Under the pieces are notes generated by a model. That model searched no databases. It worked only from the letters and a program-made list of their open reading frames with translations, and had not been told where the DNA came from. From positions 18,749,271 through 18,813,270 of the forward strand of contig OZ005608.1 in NCBI GenBank assembly GCA_963930655.1: DNA of 64,000 bases. The letters are read 5' to 3'. Made by a program: the position numbers and the translations under genes. This stretch comes from Myrica gale (lineage: Eukaryota; Streptophyta; Magnoliopsida; Fagales; Myricaceae). Below, in pieces: positions 21,393-33,176 of this stretch. The stretch's first letter is position 1; the number at the start of each line of letters is the position of its first letter.

Positions 21393-24300
21393 TGTGAGAC
21401 CCCAACTTTTCATGTGCTCTGATTATTGCGGAAGAGTATTTGGGTATTTAGTGAAATAATTGGAGGATCATAATTGGGGTGTTGGAATAGGAAGATTTTT
21501 AGCACCCTGTTTTTAGGTAACATTGCTGTGAGATCCCGACCTTACCTTATTGATGTCGTTTATGATTCCCTCAATATGTACGTATGATTAAATGAGTGAT
21601 TGTTGGTGTAAGTGTCGACACATTGGAGCATAGTGTCGACACATTAGACTAACACCCGAAAGTTTACCTTTTCTGGAGCCCAAAGTGAATTTTGACTAAG
21701 TGTTGTAAGTGTCGACACCTTGGGTCAAAGTGTCGACACATTAGACCGATACCCGAGAGTTCGCCTTTTTCCAGAACTCCCGTGGATTTTGACCAAGTGA
21801 TGGAAGTGTCGACACCTTAAGTGATGGTGTCGACACATCTAACTGAAACCCGTGAGTTTACATTTTTCCCACTGTGGCTAAGTGTTGGAAGTGTCGACAC
21901 CGTGAGTGATGGTGTCGACACATCTTACTAAATGTGTTGTAAGTGTCGACACCTTGAGTGATAGTGTCGACACATATAACTACATTCCGAAATTTTACGG
22001 ATTGAAAATACGTGAGGCGGAATTCATGTGAAAAAGGGGAAAATAAGGGAGGGCAGCCTTGTCTTTTCCCCAAGCCCTTTACGTATAAGGCAACCCCCCC
22101 CTTTTCCCACAAGTCATTTTGCCCTAGCTCCCCACCGAAGAAGAGAAGAGAAGAGAAGAAAAGAAAGAAAGAAGAAGGAGAAAAGAAGAAGAAGAAAGGA
22201 AGAAGAGAAAGAAAGAGAGAGAGAAGGAGGTGAGTGCTTATGGCCGGCCAAGCCATACCCATTTTCACCTATGTTCTCTTTTTCTTTTGAATGGTTGATG
22301 GTTGTGTGTTGTTAGTTTCTCCTTGGTTGTTGTGATGGTTGTGTGTTGTTAGATTTCTCCTTGAGATTCATGTGTTTTCTTTGAAGAAAATGTAGATCTA
22401 GTGAGTTTTAGAGAGTTGTATGGATTGTGCACAAAGCCATGGAGAGTGTGGTTAGATCTGGGAATTTATAAACCCAAGAGAAACCAACTTGCATACTAGG
22501 TGTTTGATAAAAGACCAAAGGGAGTGAAATAGATGCAATAACCTTTGTTCTAGTGATGAAATCATTGTTTTTGGTTGGAAGTTTTGAGTTGTATGTGTAA
22601 AGTCTACGTCTTGTATATGAGGTTATATGAGGAGGGCACTTGGGGCAAATTTCGTGGGCGTTGGATGATTTTGTACGATGAAGTATGTGTATGACAAAGT
22701 ATGAGATATTGAACGAGGAATAAGTATGAGATATTGAATGAGGAATAAGGACGATTTTGTATGATGAAGCGTGAGTAATTGATTGATTACTCTATACGTC
22801 TAGTAAACCTATGAATAACAATGGTATGATCCAATTGTAGGTAAAGGGGCATTCAACCCACAAGCAAGCAAAGTAAGAGGAGCTTACGTTTGTAAGTGAA
22901 AATAGTAAGTAGCAACTTACGCTTTACAAAACTGGAATGATACACATCATGTTTTTATGAATAAGCATAACATGTTTATAACCACGCATGACAAGTTATT
23001 TCTCAACAAGCATGATATCGTATACGTATTTGTATGAAAGCATGAAAGAAGTTTTTGTGCAAATAAACATGAAAGGTTTATGAGATATTTGTCATTAAGC
23101 ACGAACTATCAAGAGCATTAGAAACATTTTATGATAAGTTGATTACTCATCATTAAGCATGACATGAGCACGTCATGAGCAATTGCATTTGCATTTATTT
23201 TTCTCATAAGAAAGAAGGAGAAATTTTATGCAAATGAAAGTACCATTTTTATGCTACTTTACGTTAAGTTTCAAGTAAGTTAATGAACCCAAGTCGGTCG
23301 GTACCGTACCAAGTCAAGAAGGTGCATCCATACCGAAGGACGTTTACGTGAAGGATGGATGTCACCTAGGACACCCATACCGAAGGATGCTTGCAAGAAG
23401 GATGGGTAGTCCGGGAGGTATGTGCAATCACACTGAAGGATGCTTGCAAGAAGGTGTGAACCTCCAAGAGTCGTGTCTAGCCACTGAAGGACATTGAGAA
23501 GGTGTGCTAGCTCGACCATATGTAAGGTCCCCAAGGGAAATAGGGGACAGTTCCATCGGGAACGCACAACCCTGATGCCAGGGGTAAATGGAGCTCGAGT
23601 AGCCCATAGGATAAGAATGGAAAAGATTTTCCAAAAGAAAGAGCTTTATAAGTATAAGAGATGTTTTCAAGAGCAAGTGCATGTGCATATGCAATCATGA
23701 GGCATACACGTGCATCACGATTCATGATCATGCATGAATTACATATGTATACATGATATTTAAAGTTCAAGTTTATGACTATTTCAAGTTAAGGCTCATG
23801 ATATTTCAAGTTGTACTTGAATTACATTATGTTCAAGTTTATGATTATTTCAAGTTTAAGCGCATGCTTATGATTTTAAGTCAAGTGCATGCTTATGATT
23901 TTAAGTTCATTATGATATCGAGTTCATGATGATTTCAAGTTTAAAAGCAAGTGTATGAATTCAAGTTCATATTCCCAAACCATGATTTCAAGCTCATGTT
24001 TTAATTATAATTCCTTACTGAGTCTTTCGACTCACAGATGTTTTAAATTGTATCATTCCAGATAACAATTCAGGTGGGAAAATTTAGAAGAGGGACCGAT
24101 GGGAACGTCCTCATCTCTCTTTGTTGTTCATTAAAGGTTAGATGTAATTTTGAAGAGTCATCATGAGCCTCCGTCGTGTGGTGGTCATGGGTTATTCGGA
24201 CTATTAGAGTTCAAGGTTTTTGATGTCTAGTATCTTAGTCGTGGTTATCAGAATCAGAAGTTGAAGAGTTCATAGGAAGTACTATCAGGCATCCTGTGAA

Positions 24301-24638
24301 TGTCTATGTTATGTGTATAAGGATTCAAGATGTATTACTTATATGTTATGAGTAGGTCCATATAAAGGTTTTGTTGGAATCCCTTAGGACTTGTACTTCA
24401 GTCATGCAGACATGACATGTAATTTGGATGCTTTCACTATTGCCATTGTAGTCAATTGTGTAAGTTGAAGTTTATGTAAATCTCTTTGGCCCATCTCTCT
24501 CAGTTGTAGGTGTTTTATGTATTTGTATAAAAAAAAAAAAAAAATCCGCTGCATGATTAAGAGAAACGCTGGAACATTCATTGAGTGGATGTTCGCGGCT
24601 GTCATTAACCCCTTCGGGCTAGCGTTCGGGGCGTGACA
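21393..24638 (+). mobile_element. Solo LTR of a Gypsy element (Tekay/Del-like)
   Basis: It starts TGTGAGACCCCAAC and ends CGTTCGGGGCGTGACA, the TG...CA ends of a chromovirus LTR. An exact 5-bp duplication ATGAT flanks it (21388-21392 and 24639-24643). No internal domain, primer-binding site or polypurine tract is present, so it is a solo LTR of 3246 bp left after LTR-LTR recombination. It contains the paired TGTCGACACA array (21613-21974), a purine-rich GAAGAA tract (22137-22230), and imperfect tandem repeats with GAAGGATGCTTGCAAGAAGG (about 23320-23520). Lineage is inferred from size and end sequence. Confidence 0.88.
21613..21974 (+). repeat. Five pairs of TGTCGACAC(A/C) palindromes spaced exactly 21 bp
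   Basis: Pairs begin at 21613/21634, 21710/21731, 21807/21828, 21892/21913 and 21944/21965. In every pair the second 10-mer is TGTCGACACA, and in four pairs the first is TGTCGACACC. Pair-to-pair distances are 97, 97, 85 and 52 bp. The cores are perfectly conserved, while linkers vary (TTGGAGCATAG, TTGGGTCAAAG, TTAAGTGATGG, GTGAGTGATGG, TTGAGTGATAG). The array lies 220 bp inside the LTR, in the expected U3 part. Confidence 0.95.
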
Positions 24639-24672
24639 ATGATAACATAATAGACAAACATTTCCCTACACA

Positions 24673-25440
24673 TCACTTCAGTGTACTAAACAAGAGTACA
24701 CCCATAATTGCAAGGGCTACCCAGGACGCTCCAAGCATGAGCTTCAACACCTTCACATTATGCTTCTGCAGATCCAATTTAGATTGCAAGGCCTTATTTT
24801 TATTCATTAAATGGGGTCCTACTTCCAACCCACGGGGGCACGTGCGAGGATCAAACCATTCAAAGAATCCACACTGCTTATGCAAGTGATCCAAGACTCG
24901 TACGTAAGTCTTACATATATAAATGAACTACTTAGTTGAGATAAGGAATGTACCGCTTTCCTGTCATACTTCGCTCACCTAAAGAAACGTCTTCCTGGAT
25001 TACCGTCCATCCACGAGGTTTTAAGCGGTGCTGTCAATCCACAGTTGCACCTTGTGATAAGATCTAGGGTTGGACTGGACCGGACCACATTTATTAATAT
25101 AAATACAAAATATTTTTTATATTTTTAATACAAATTACAAACTTAAAAAATTTAGTTTTAACCTAAACTAAAACTCTACATTTTTATATGTCATTCCTCC
25201 TTCGAAATTAACCTAAAAGTTTTTTAAAAGTTTTTTTTAAAAAAATGAAAAATGAAAAAAATGAAATCGATTCGGACCACTTAAGTGGACCGGACCGGAC
25301 CGCATTTTGTTAGACCGGACCTGACCGGACCACTTATAAGGGGTCCGGTCCGGTCCTTTAATTTAGGAGGACCGGAAATGCGGTCTGGAAACCGGACTGC
25401 ATTTCCGGTTTGCAGCCCTAATAAGATCTGGCTCACTCAT
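24673..25440 (-). pseudogene. GRF-type zinc-finger, coiled-coil and membrane-tail protein carried by MULE-2, disrupted by a MITE
   Basis: The minus-strand frame starts at the ATG at 25440 (MSEPDLI) and is interrupted by a hAT MITE (25065-25420). It continues with TRCNCGLTAPLKTSWMDGNP and GRRFF to about 24979, where a GTGAGC donor follows. The next exon gives HLHKQCGFFEWFDPRTCP, a coiled-coil stretch (NKNKALQSKLDLQKHNVKV) and a hydrophobic C-terminal segment (SWVALAIMGVLLF), ending at 24673. Together these form a GRF zinc finger (CxCG ... NPGRRF ... CGFFEW). It faces the transposase, as in MULE-1. The C-terminal membrane segment is missing from the MULE-1 copy. The MITE in exon 1 makes normal expression unlikely. 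Confidence 0.75.
25065..25420. mobile_element. hAT-type MITE inserted in the GRF gene
   Basis: The ends are TAGGGTTGGA and CTTGCAGCCCTA-like inverted repeats (TAGGG ... CCCTA). An exact 8-bp duplication ATAAGATC flanks it (25057-25064 and 25421-25428). The interior is rich in GGACCGGACC/GGTCCGGTCC. Another member lies at 46334-46716. Confidence 0.9.
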
Positions 25441-26854
25441 CTTCACAAAACATAACACAACTGTGCTGAAAAAACGAGAAAAAAATTAGTAAACCAACCA
25501 TTACTCAAAGTAACTATTACATATGATGGAATCAATGCTATTGCTTTAATATCATAGACTCCATTTAATATCAAAGACTTATTGTCACTCCATTGCACAT
25601 AAAGACCCCATCTAAAGCACTTGGTTCCTTTGTTTTATGGTCTCTAGACAACATTTTTCCTGATTTACTAACCCAGCAAGCCAGTGCCAAGGGCTCTACA
25701 AAACACAGGTCTCAAGTGTCATCCTAATCACAGTAACTTGCTTTGGATAATGTGTTTTATTAGTAATACTTCCTCCCGGCCCCCTCCCATTTTGTTCCCA
25801 TTGTGTCTTATGATTGTCATTGTACATGATTGTCATTTCTGTTTTACGGTAAAAATCATGTGCTATTAGTATTCATTTGTTTGTTTGTTTCTTTCATTTT
25901 GTTTCAATGACAAAATCAAGATTTTCATTTTTCATATGGTGTAACCTGCAAAATCCAAATATGTAAGAAGGAACCAAAACAATCATGACATACAACCACC
26001 CTTGTAGATATTAGGCTTGAGACCACATCAAAATTAAATTTCAAAAAAAAGACAAGAGAAGATGGTAACCAATACATATATGATAAGAAGGAGGTACAAA
26101 AACAGTCAAATTGTACAATGAGTCATATATAAAAAGACACGTCTAACCAGATCAATAGGCTGGAGAACCATGTACATGACCCACTTCATTATTAGACTCT
26201 ACAAATTTAGCATCAAATTTAGTTACAGAGAAATGCTTAACAGGATCTAAAAGCAATTTCACCCCGGTCTGTCTCCAATAGAGTGACAATGAGTGAGAAT
26301 AGATGGGAGCAACAATTGCCAAAACTGGCGTATAGTGCTTGCCCATTTCAAAGGAGAGCCCGCGAGGCCACTAGGCACTACTCACTAGCGCGTATGAGGG
26401 AGAGCCCGTGAGGCCAGCTCTCCCTTTCACACTTTCATGATTATTTACACCAAATAATTTTCTCATACATTGTATTTTGAGATCCCTGAAATGCTAACAA
26501 GTTTTCAAACAAAAGAAATGATTACCTTTTCTTAGAAATTATCCCCGATATGTGAAGTCGCTTGCTCTGGCTGGAATTGTCAGATCTACCAACTCCGGCT
26601 GGAATTGTCAGATCTACCAACTTCGACTCTACTCTAATGGGAGCTTAGGGTTTTGAAGAGAAAGGGGTAAATTCTATTGAAGGAAGGCTCAAAGTGATGT
26701 TGAACTAAAGGGTCAGATTCAAAATGGTATGTATTTTCTGCGGCTAAAAAAATGTGGATTTAACCTAAGCAAAACGACATCATTTTGGACTGCAATCTAC
26801 AGGAGTGGCATGGTGTCGTTTTGCATATTAGCTTAGTTGGTAGCTGACGTGGCT
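25441..26854. other. Non-coding part of MULE-2 beyond the GRF gene
   Basis: This is probably the promoter, leader and introns of the GRF gene. A small direct repeat, GGCTGGAATTGTCAGATCTA, occurs twice at about 26568-26620. No other gene is seen. Confidence 0.5.
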
Positions 26855-26998
26855 CTGCTGTTAAAAATCACACGGAACCTGACGGAAGGATGATTTTGTC
26901 AAAAGATGATAGTTTGGGGAGTATTTTGTTAGGGTTTATTGCTTAAGGATCAAACCGCTAAAATAGCCCAAACCTAGTGATTAAAATGTGAATTTTCC
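26855..26998 (-). repeat. Right terminal inverted repeat of MULE-2
   Basis: This is the reverse complement of the left terminus with scattered substitutions; it ends AATTTTCC. Confidence 0.85.
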
Positions 26999-27299
26999 TA
27001 TTAATAAAAAAATAAATATATGATGTAATCATTTTCAATCAAATCATGGCATGTAACGTAAAATTTATTAGTGATTTGAGATGTAATATGTGGAATCTAA
27101 AATGTGAGGGGATAATATTCTTCTTAAAATTGGTATGGCCCATGGGGATTCTTACTCATTTTGATTTTGTTTGGAGAAATTTGATATTGGAAAGTGGTGG
27201 GCTCTTATATTCCCAAGATTCTGCATGCATCTTTTTCGTAGGTGGGGAATGGTCACTTGCATATGTGGTATGATAATTGAATGAGAAACATACCTCTTG

Positions 27300-28434
27300 C
27301 TGAATTGGTGCATACCGTTTATAATCCGACTTTGAGACTTTGTGATATTTTCCAGCGTTAAAATTAGGACCCACCATTATTATTTCGTCAAGGCTTGGCT
27401 TTTGAAATTATTCTGATACTCTTATTTGGAAGGAGGATCCAAAAGGAATTTTTCTGACTTGGAGCGCTTGACAGCTAATTTGTAACAAGCTAAGGTTAAT
27501 TAGCGTCGTTGGGTCTAGCATAAGCATCTTGCTAGCAAGATGTCTATGGTTTTGTGGATATTGTTTTATAATTGCTTACCCGTTGATGCTTGCATTATTT
27601 CTCTTGGTATTCATATTGTTTCTAAACGTAATTGCTGTGTGGAAGGCAATATTGAAGATAGAGATCATGTCTTCAGTTCTGGTATAATTGTGCCTAGGGT
27701 TCATGAATTTTTTTAATGCTCTTGGTGTGTCCTTGGTGGCAAATTATTTTTGATGGTTTAGAATTTCTTCTTGGTGGTGTAAAGAAAGTAATGGTTCTGA
27801 AGTTGGCTTTTTCATTGGGATCCTCCCTTGTATTATTACTCAGGTGCTTTGGCGTAGACGTTCTCTAGTTAGGATAGAGGGTGAGACCCTCAATGCTCTA
27901 GACGTGATTCATATAATTTATGATTCGGGGATAATTAGAGATATTTCTCAACATCTAAATTCAGTTTTCATCTTCTAGAATTGACATGAGCATTTCTTAG
28001 ATCTCAATCTTTCCGTTTCGAAACAATGCTTGACTAGATTTTATCCTACAAGCAACCGAGGCAAAAAAATTTCAAGCTCAATTTGGATGGAAGTAGTTTT
28101 AGTAATCTCAGTATGAGTAAGTATGAGTGGTGGATGTGTTGTTCTTAATAATAAATGTGATATCATTTTTGGATATGCTCGATATTATGGCATGAGTTCC
28201 AATGCATGTGCTTAACTTTGACCTATTCTTGATGGCTTAATTTTATGTAAAGCGGTAGAATTATGAATTTAGGAGTAGAATGTGACTAGTTAGCTTAGAT
28301 ATGGCTCTTGCACGTTGTAGGATTTGTGGGACTATTGGGATGAAATTCTAGAATTGTTCCCTTGAGTTAACAATCATCTATTTCATATATTTGAAATAGG
28401 GTAATATGACATTCAGCAAAAAAAAAAAAAAAAA
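27300..28434 (+). pseudogene. LINE (non-LTR retrotransposon) 3' remnant
   Basis: Broken frames read DTLIWKEDPKGIF, then the zf-RVT region (MVLWILFYNCLPVDACIISL, then NCCVEGNIEDRDHVFS), then an RNase H-like remnant (IFGYARYYGMSSN). These follow the order at the 3' end of plant L1-type LINEs. An A16 run (about 28419-28434) may be the poly(A) tail. The text GGGTAATATGACA stands just before and just after the run. Many stops are present, so the copy is old. The 5' limit is uncertain. Confidence 0.65.
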
Positions 28435-28460
28435 GGGTAATATGACAGTAGACTTATTAA

Positions 28461-28693
28461 GGGATAAATGCAAAACCAGTCCCTGTGTTATAGGCAAAAA
28501 TCGTTTTAGTCCCTGTGATATGAAAAATATCGATTTAGTCCATGTGATTCTATTTTCATTTGTTATTGGTCCTCTATCAGGGACTAATTTTATCACTTTC
28601 TGATATCACAGGGACTAAATTGATGTTTTTTATATCACAAGGACTAAATCGATTTTTGCGTATAGCACAGGGACCAATTTTGCATTTATTTTA
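28461..28693. mobile_element. MITE with 'AGTCCCTGTG' inverted repeats
   Basis: The left half reads GGGATAAATGCAAAACCAGT, CCCTGTG, AAAAATCG; the right half reads the reverse complement (CGATTTTTGCG, CACAGGGACC, AATTTTGCATTTATT). The block 'GTCCCTGTGATAT' repeats within each arm. There is no coding potential. The target duplication is unclear. Confidence 0.75.
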
Positions 28694-29640
28694 TTTATTA
28701 ACTAACCAAGGGGTTTTAGGGAGGAATGTAAACTTTGGTGGTTGCGAAGGATTTCATGTTATGAAGATGGTTGGTGATCAGCGGATTCAAAGTGTGGGTT
28801 TAGACTCATTGTCTTAATGTATGAAAGGTATTTTGCATCTTGACAAGCTTAGCTTTGCTAATATTAGATTTTAGTTGCTGTGGCTATTTGTTTATGTTTT
28901 GTAGATTGATTTGTGTTATTTGCGTACTATTTTTTTTTTGTGTTCGTGAGTTTTCTTTGATCCAGATATAATCACGGTATTCATCCGTTGCGAATGAAAA
29001 TATTTAATAAATATAGGAAATACTATCCTTTTTATATATACAAGAGTTAGTAATTTAAAATATAATTAAAAAAATATTAGTTAAAAGATGCAAAATGAGT
29101 ACATGAAACAGGGGTGGAAAATATACTTTATTAATAATTTAAGGTTGATTGTGTCTTATTAAAATTTTAAATAGTTATATATAATAATTTAAAGGTACAA
29201 AGGTATAAAGGTTGTGTTTGATTTTTAAAATGTTAGGTTATTGAAATTAGTAAAAAAATGAATAGATACAGGTGGTGTTTGTTTGTGGAATTTTTGGGGT
29301 TTTGAAAATTTTGGGTATTGAGGTCTGTGAAAAGTATAGATATTTTATGGAAAAGTGAAGAGAGAGAAGATTTAATTGAATAATATAATATTATTTTATA
29401 ATTTAATGAGGAGAGATGAATTATTTTATGATTGTTTGGAAATTTTGAGGAGTGAAAATATTAAGAAACAAACGCCTCATAATTTAAATGAAGTTTTTAT
29501 ATTTATTATAATAAATAATAATTTAATAAAAAGAAACATTATATTATAATTATTTTATTATATTAAAATTTTAGAAAGCTATAAATTTACTTAAAACACA
29601 GTTACACAACCATAGTTATCTATTAGCTGTCACTTACGAT
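28694..29640. other. Spacer upstream of FdC2
   Basis: This is AT-rich DNA with one MITE-like copy (29271-29478). No gene is recognised. Confidence 0.5.
29271..29478. mobile_element. MITE related to the EYA-region family
   Basis: The ends are GGTGGTGTTTGTTTG and (reverse complement) GAGGCGTTTGTTTC. It shares the interior text AAAAGTGAAGAGAGAGAAGA and TATTGAGGT with the cluster at 47-59 kb. Confidence 0.55.
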
Positions 29641-29802
29641 CCCAGCTTGGCTTTATCCAACGATTGGTAGCTCGTTCGTACGAATCAGTCTCTAAAGAAG
29701 GGACCTGTGGATCAGCGCCTCTTCCGTTATCCATTTGACAGCTTAATTAGCAGCTGGAGGGAGAGAAGAGAGAGAGAGACTGACACTGACGGACATCCAT
29801 CG

Positions 29803-32800
29803 ATGGACCTTAGAGTTCCCTGTACTAGTTGCACTGCGGTGTTTCGTAGACCGGCACTTGGCCCTCGGCTTCCTTCGCCGAATGGTCACCATAATTACCG
29901 CCACACTTCCTTCAAATGTCGGCGCATAACGTCTTCGGAGCTGCAAACTCCGGTTGGGTTTCCCCGTGGAGCTGGTAACAGCCATTCTTTGACAATCCCG
30001 ACCCATAAAGTCACCGTTCACGACAGACAACGCGGTGTGGTTCACGAGTTCCTCGTCCCCGAGGTACGACGAATTTTCCGTCCTCACCACCCGTTTGGTT
30101 CCCGTTAAATGCTGGTATAAAGCGAAGGAAATCAAAATGTTTTTCAATTGTGTACGCTTTTAGATTGTGTGGCCTAGTTGAATTCATCTCTTTATCTTGC
30201 GAAGATACCAACTTTTGTTTTGTCTTGTTCTTTTCCCCATTACTTCGGTTTTGCCGGTAACCAAGCTGTTCCTTATAAGCAATGCAAAGATGTCCTTGTC
30301 CATTTGGTTCGTGACAGGCTGTACGATCATATTCTGTTTTGTTGCCATAGAAGGATTATTATTATTTCTTAAAGAAGCATCCTCAAACTTGTCTATAGAC
30401 CTGTTTTTTTTTTTTTGGGGTGGGGGGGGGGGTTTCTTGGTTACAAATGGAGGTGCATGTTATATTCTTATACTTGAGTATTCATTTTAGTCGATAGAAT
30501 GATTTCGCGTTTGGCTTATTGGGTCGAAATTGAAAATGCAGGATCAGTATATATTGCATACTGCTGAATCTCAGAATATAACCCTCCCTTTCGCTTGCAG
30601 GCACGGTATTGTTCTGTGATCAATTTATGAATTATCGATATACATCATGTTTAGAATTACGGTTAGGTGATCACATCCCTGCCCTCTTATCCGCATAGGC
30701 TGTGGGGGTTCAGAGCAGGCGCGCATCTCCATGCCTTCTGTCAATACTTATTATGCTTTATGCCTCCTTATCTGGTTATCAGCGACGTTCTATGTCTTAT
30801 ATGATTGCCATTCTATGAGAGTGGACTCGTGTATCCCACATTTTATTTTGTATGAACTATTTGCTGCAGAAGTAAAAGTATTGGCAGCATTAAAAAAACA
30901 AAATTCTTGTGCATTAATATTCAATGCCGGTTGATGGCGATTGAGAAGGTAATAAAAGCCCAATCTCAGGACTAATCACAACCCTATGAAAATCCACCAA
31001 AGGGATGCAGAGTCAACAGAGAAGAAAATCCTTCTTCTCAACAAAGCAAAAGCTTAGGTTTCATTCATTTGTACCCAATTCTATGTGTCTAGTGGCTAGA
31101 ATGATGAAGTTACATGAAATTTTAATTGAAAAAACAAAATTCTGATTATTGATATCATGAGAAATAAAATTTGAAATTCTTTAAGTGAAGTGCATTCGAA
31201 GCAGCATTTGAATGGGGATTCAAAAGGAAGCATTTCAGGGAGTTTTGTTGAGAACATGTTTGAAGACCATCCATGGCTTTTCATTAGAAGAAGCATTCAG
31301 ATAGGGACCACAGTCAAAAGGCTAATGAGAGTTGCATTTGAATGAAACTTGGTGTGACAGTCATCAGCTCCTATTCGCACTTCCCCACGTTTGCAGAAGC
31401 ATTATAATCTTCAGTTACGGAGTTTTGCACACTGCGGTTTCAACATTGCTCCTCCCCGAGCATGTGAGCCACTTGGTATAGACTCGAGAGAATCTATACA
31501 CTGATATCCTGTATTGTGAGATTACTCTGTCCGTAAGTAGTGATGAGTATGTTGCTTCAGGCTTAAATGCATTTAAACAGATAAAAGTATACATCTAATG
31601 AGGGTAAAAAGATTTGTTGAAGTACATTTGGCAAGGTTGGAGCATTTAAACCTATGTGACAACATTAAGTGTGCTCGAATCTTCGGGAGGCCATCTGATC
31701 ATGCTGGATTTGAGTTTTGTCAGACTACATAAGTGATCATATATGTCAGTCCATAATTCATTTTTCAGTACTCAAGTGGTACCAAATTAAACTAAAGGGC
31801 ATTTTCTAATCCAACACTCAAACGGAAAAGAGAAAAAAAGGCTGGTAACACAGGCCTTTGCCTCTTTCCTGGTTAAAGTTTTTCTTTCTGAAAGCACATT
31901 TTATGTGGCAGGTTGTTGTACTAGCTGTGCTGTACGTGTAAAATCTGGACAAATTAGACAGCCTGAAGCTCTAGGAATATCTGCAGAGCTGAAATCGAAG
32001 GTAAATTTTATTATTTCACTTGTAATACTCCTTGTTTACTTGCAGTTTTCAAGTAGTGACCATGAACTACGGGCTCAGCTCTGAAAAATGTCTTCTATAA
32101 TGGGTTATGGTTGGCAAACGATTGATCGATTTGATTTAAGATTGTCATCCTGAGCTGGTGCTAGTTGCAAACGATTGATCGATTTGATTTAAGAATGTCA
32201 TCCTGAGGTTCAGAAAGGTCACCGAGATAATTAGGAAACTGAAGGAAATGAGGATTTGTTTCAATAGAAAATTTCATGACCGAGGAACCTGGTTAACTGA
32301 AAACTTCCTCTAAATTGAGCATGACACGATTAGTGTTTCTGATGATTGGCTTCTCCAAAAGAAGAAAAAAACTAGAAATGATACAATAAAAAGAAAGAAG
32401 AAAAGGAATTGACTAGAAAATAAAACAGAAGAAGGAAGGGAAACATAAGAATACTGTTTCTCATTCTCTCAGTGATAAAAGGTGGTAAAAGTCCTGTCTA
32501 TTATTTTTGTTAACCTTACTCGTTTAAGAAGCAAATTAAGTTGGATCTATTTTGTAAATGTGATCATTTAACTGATGTGGTGCTGTTTTACACTTTCTTT
32601 CGGGCAACAGTTTTTGTGTACCTATCGTACTGGATATCCCGCCACCATTTAGTTTGCTCCTAAACACTAGAGACGATAAGGAAACACTACCTATTAGACT
32701 CAGACTGACTGTGTCAGTCACAGAGTGATGCCATATAAATTAATAACCGAAGTTGTAATTTCTTTTTTGGCCATTCAGCATCCTCCATTATGTAGCTTTC

Positions 32801-33145
32801 TTTCACCATTATGGATGACCTACCTCTTGTGGCGAATAATACTGCGCAACAACAAATGCAGTTATCTTGTCCACATCTGATTTTCCAGATGTGTCGCAGT
32901 TTTCTTTTTGATAAGATTGTGTCGCAGTTTTCTGTTTCTTCATAAAACTTTTCCTTTTCGTTTCTTCTTCTTCTTCTCTGGTAAAATGTACTTGGTTTTT
33001 ATGTTGTTTTCACCCATGCAGGGGTATGCACTACTTTGTGTGGGTTTCCCGTCATCTGACCTTGAAGTGGAAACACAAGACGAGGATGAGGTAACATAAA
33101 TGGTTGCACCCACTTGGTATGAGAATTGTAGCTTCACCGCCGCCG

Positions 33146-33176
<31 letters not shown>

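Larger units (their letters stand above)
15558..26998 (+). mobile_element. MULE-2: Mutator-like element with both termini, nested insertions
   Basis: The left terminus (15558 to about 15700) and right terminus (about 26855-26998) are inverted repeats of about 140 bp. Both contain GGTTTGATCCTTAAG, then AATAAACCCTAACAAAATAC, then CTCCCCAAACTATCATCTT and GGTTCCGTGTGATTTTT. The ends are GGGAAATT and GGAAAATT. Flanks (TTCTATTTA, TATTAATAA) are not a clear duplication, so the insertion is old. Inside are a degenerate transposase (17107-19650), a minisatellite, a solo LTR (21393-24638) and a convergent GRF zinc-finger gene (24673-25440) that itself contains a hAT MITE. Without the two insertions the element would be about 7.8 kb. 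Confidence 0.85.

Noticed and set aside
21613..21974. CRISPR-like regular repeats
   Set aside because: The repeats are 10-bp palindromes inside a plant LTR with short unequal linkers; there are no cas genes and the context is eukaryotic.
22012..22315. Lys/Glu/Arg-rich open frame
   Set aside because: It comes from a GAAGAA purine tract in the LTR; it is low complexity with no family match.
23280..23770. Overlapping short frames on both strands
   Set aside because: They fall in the tandem repeats of the solo LTR.
15549..27007. 9-bp target duplication for MULE-2
   Set aside because: The flanks TTCTATTTA and TATTAATAA are not identical; only AT-rich similarity.
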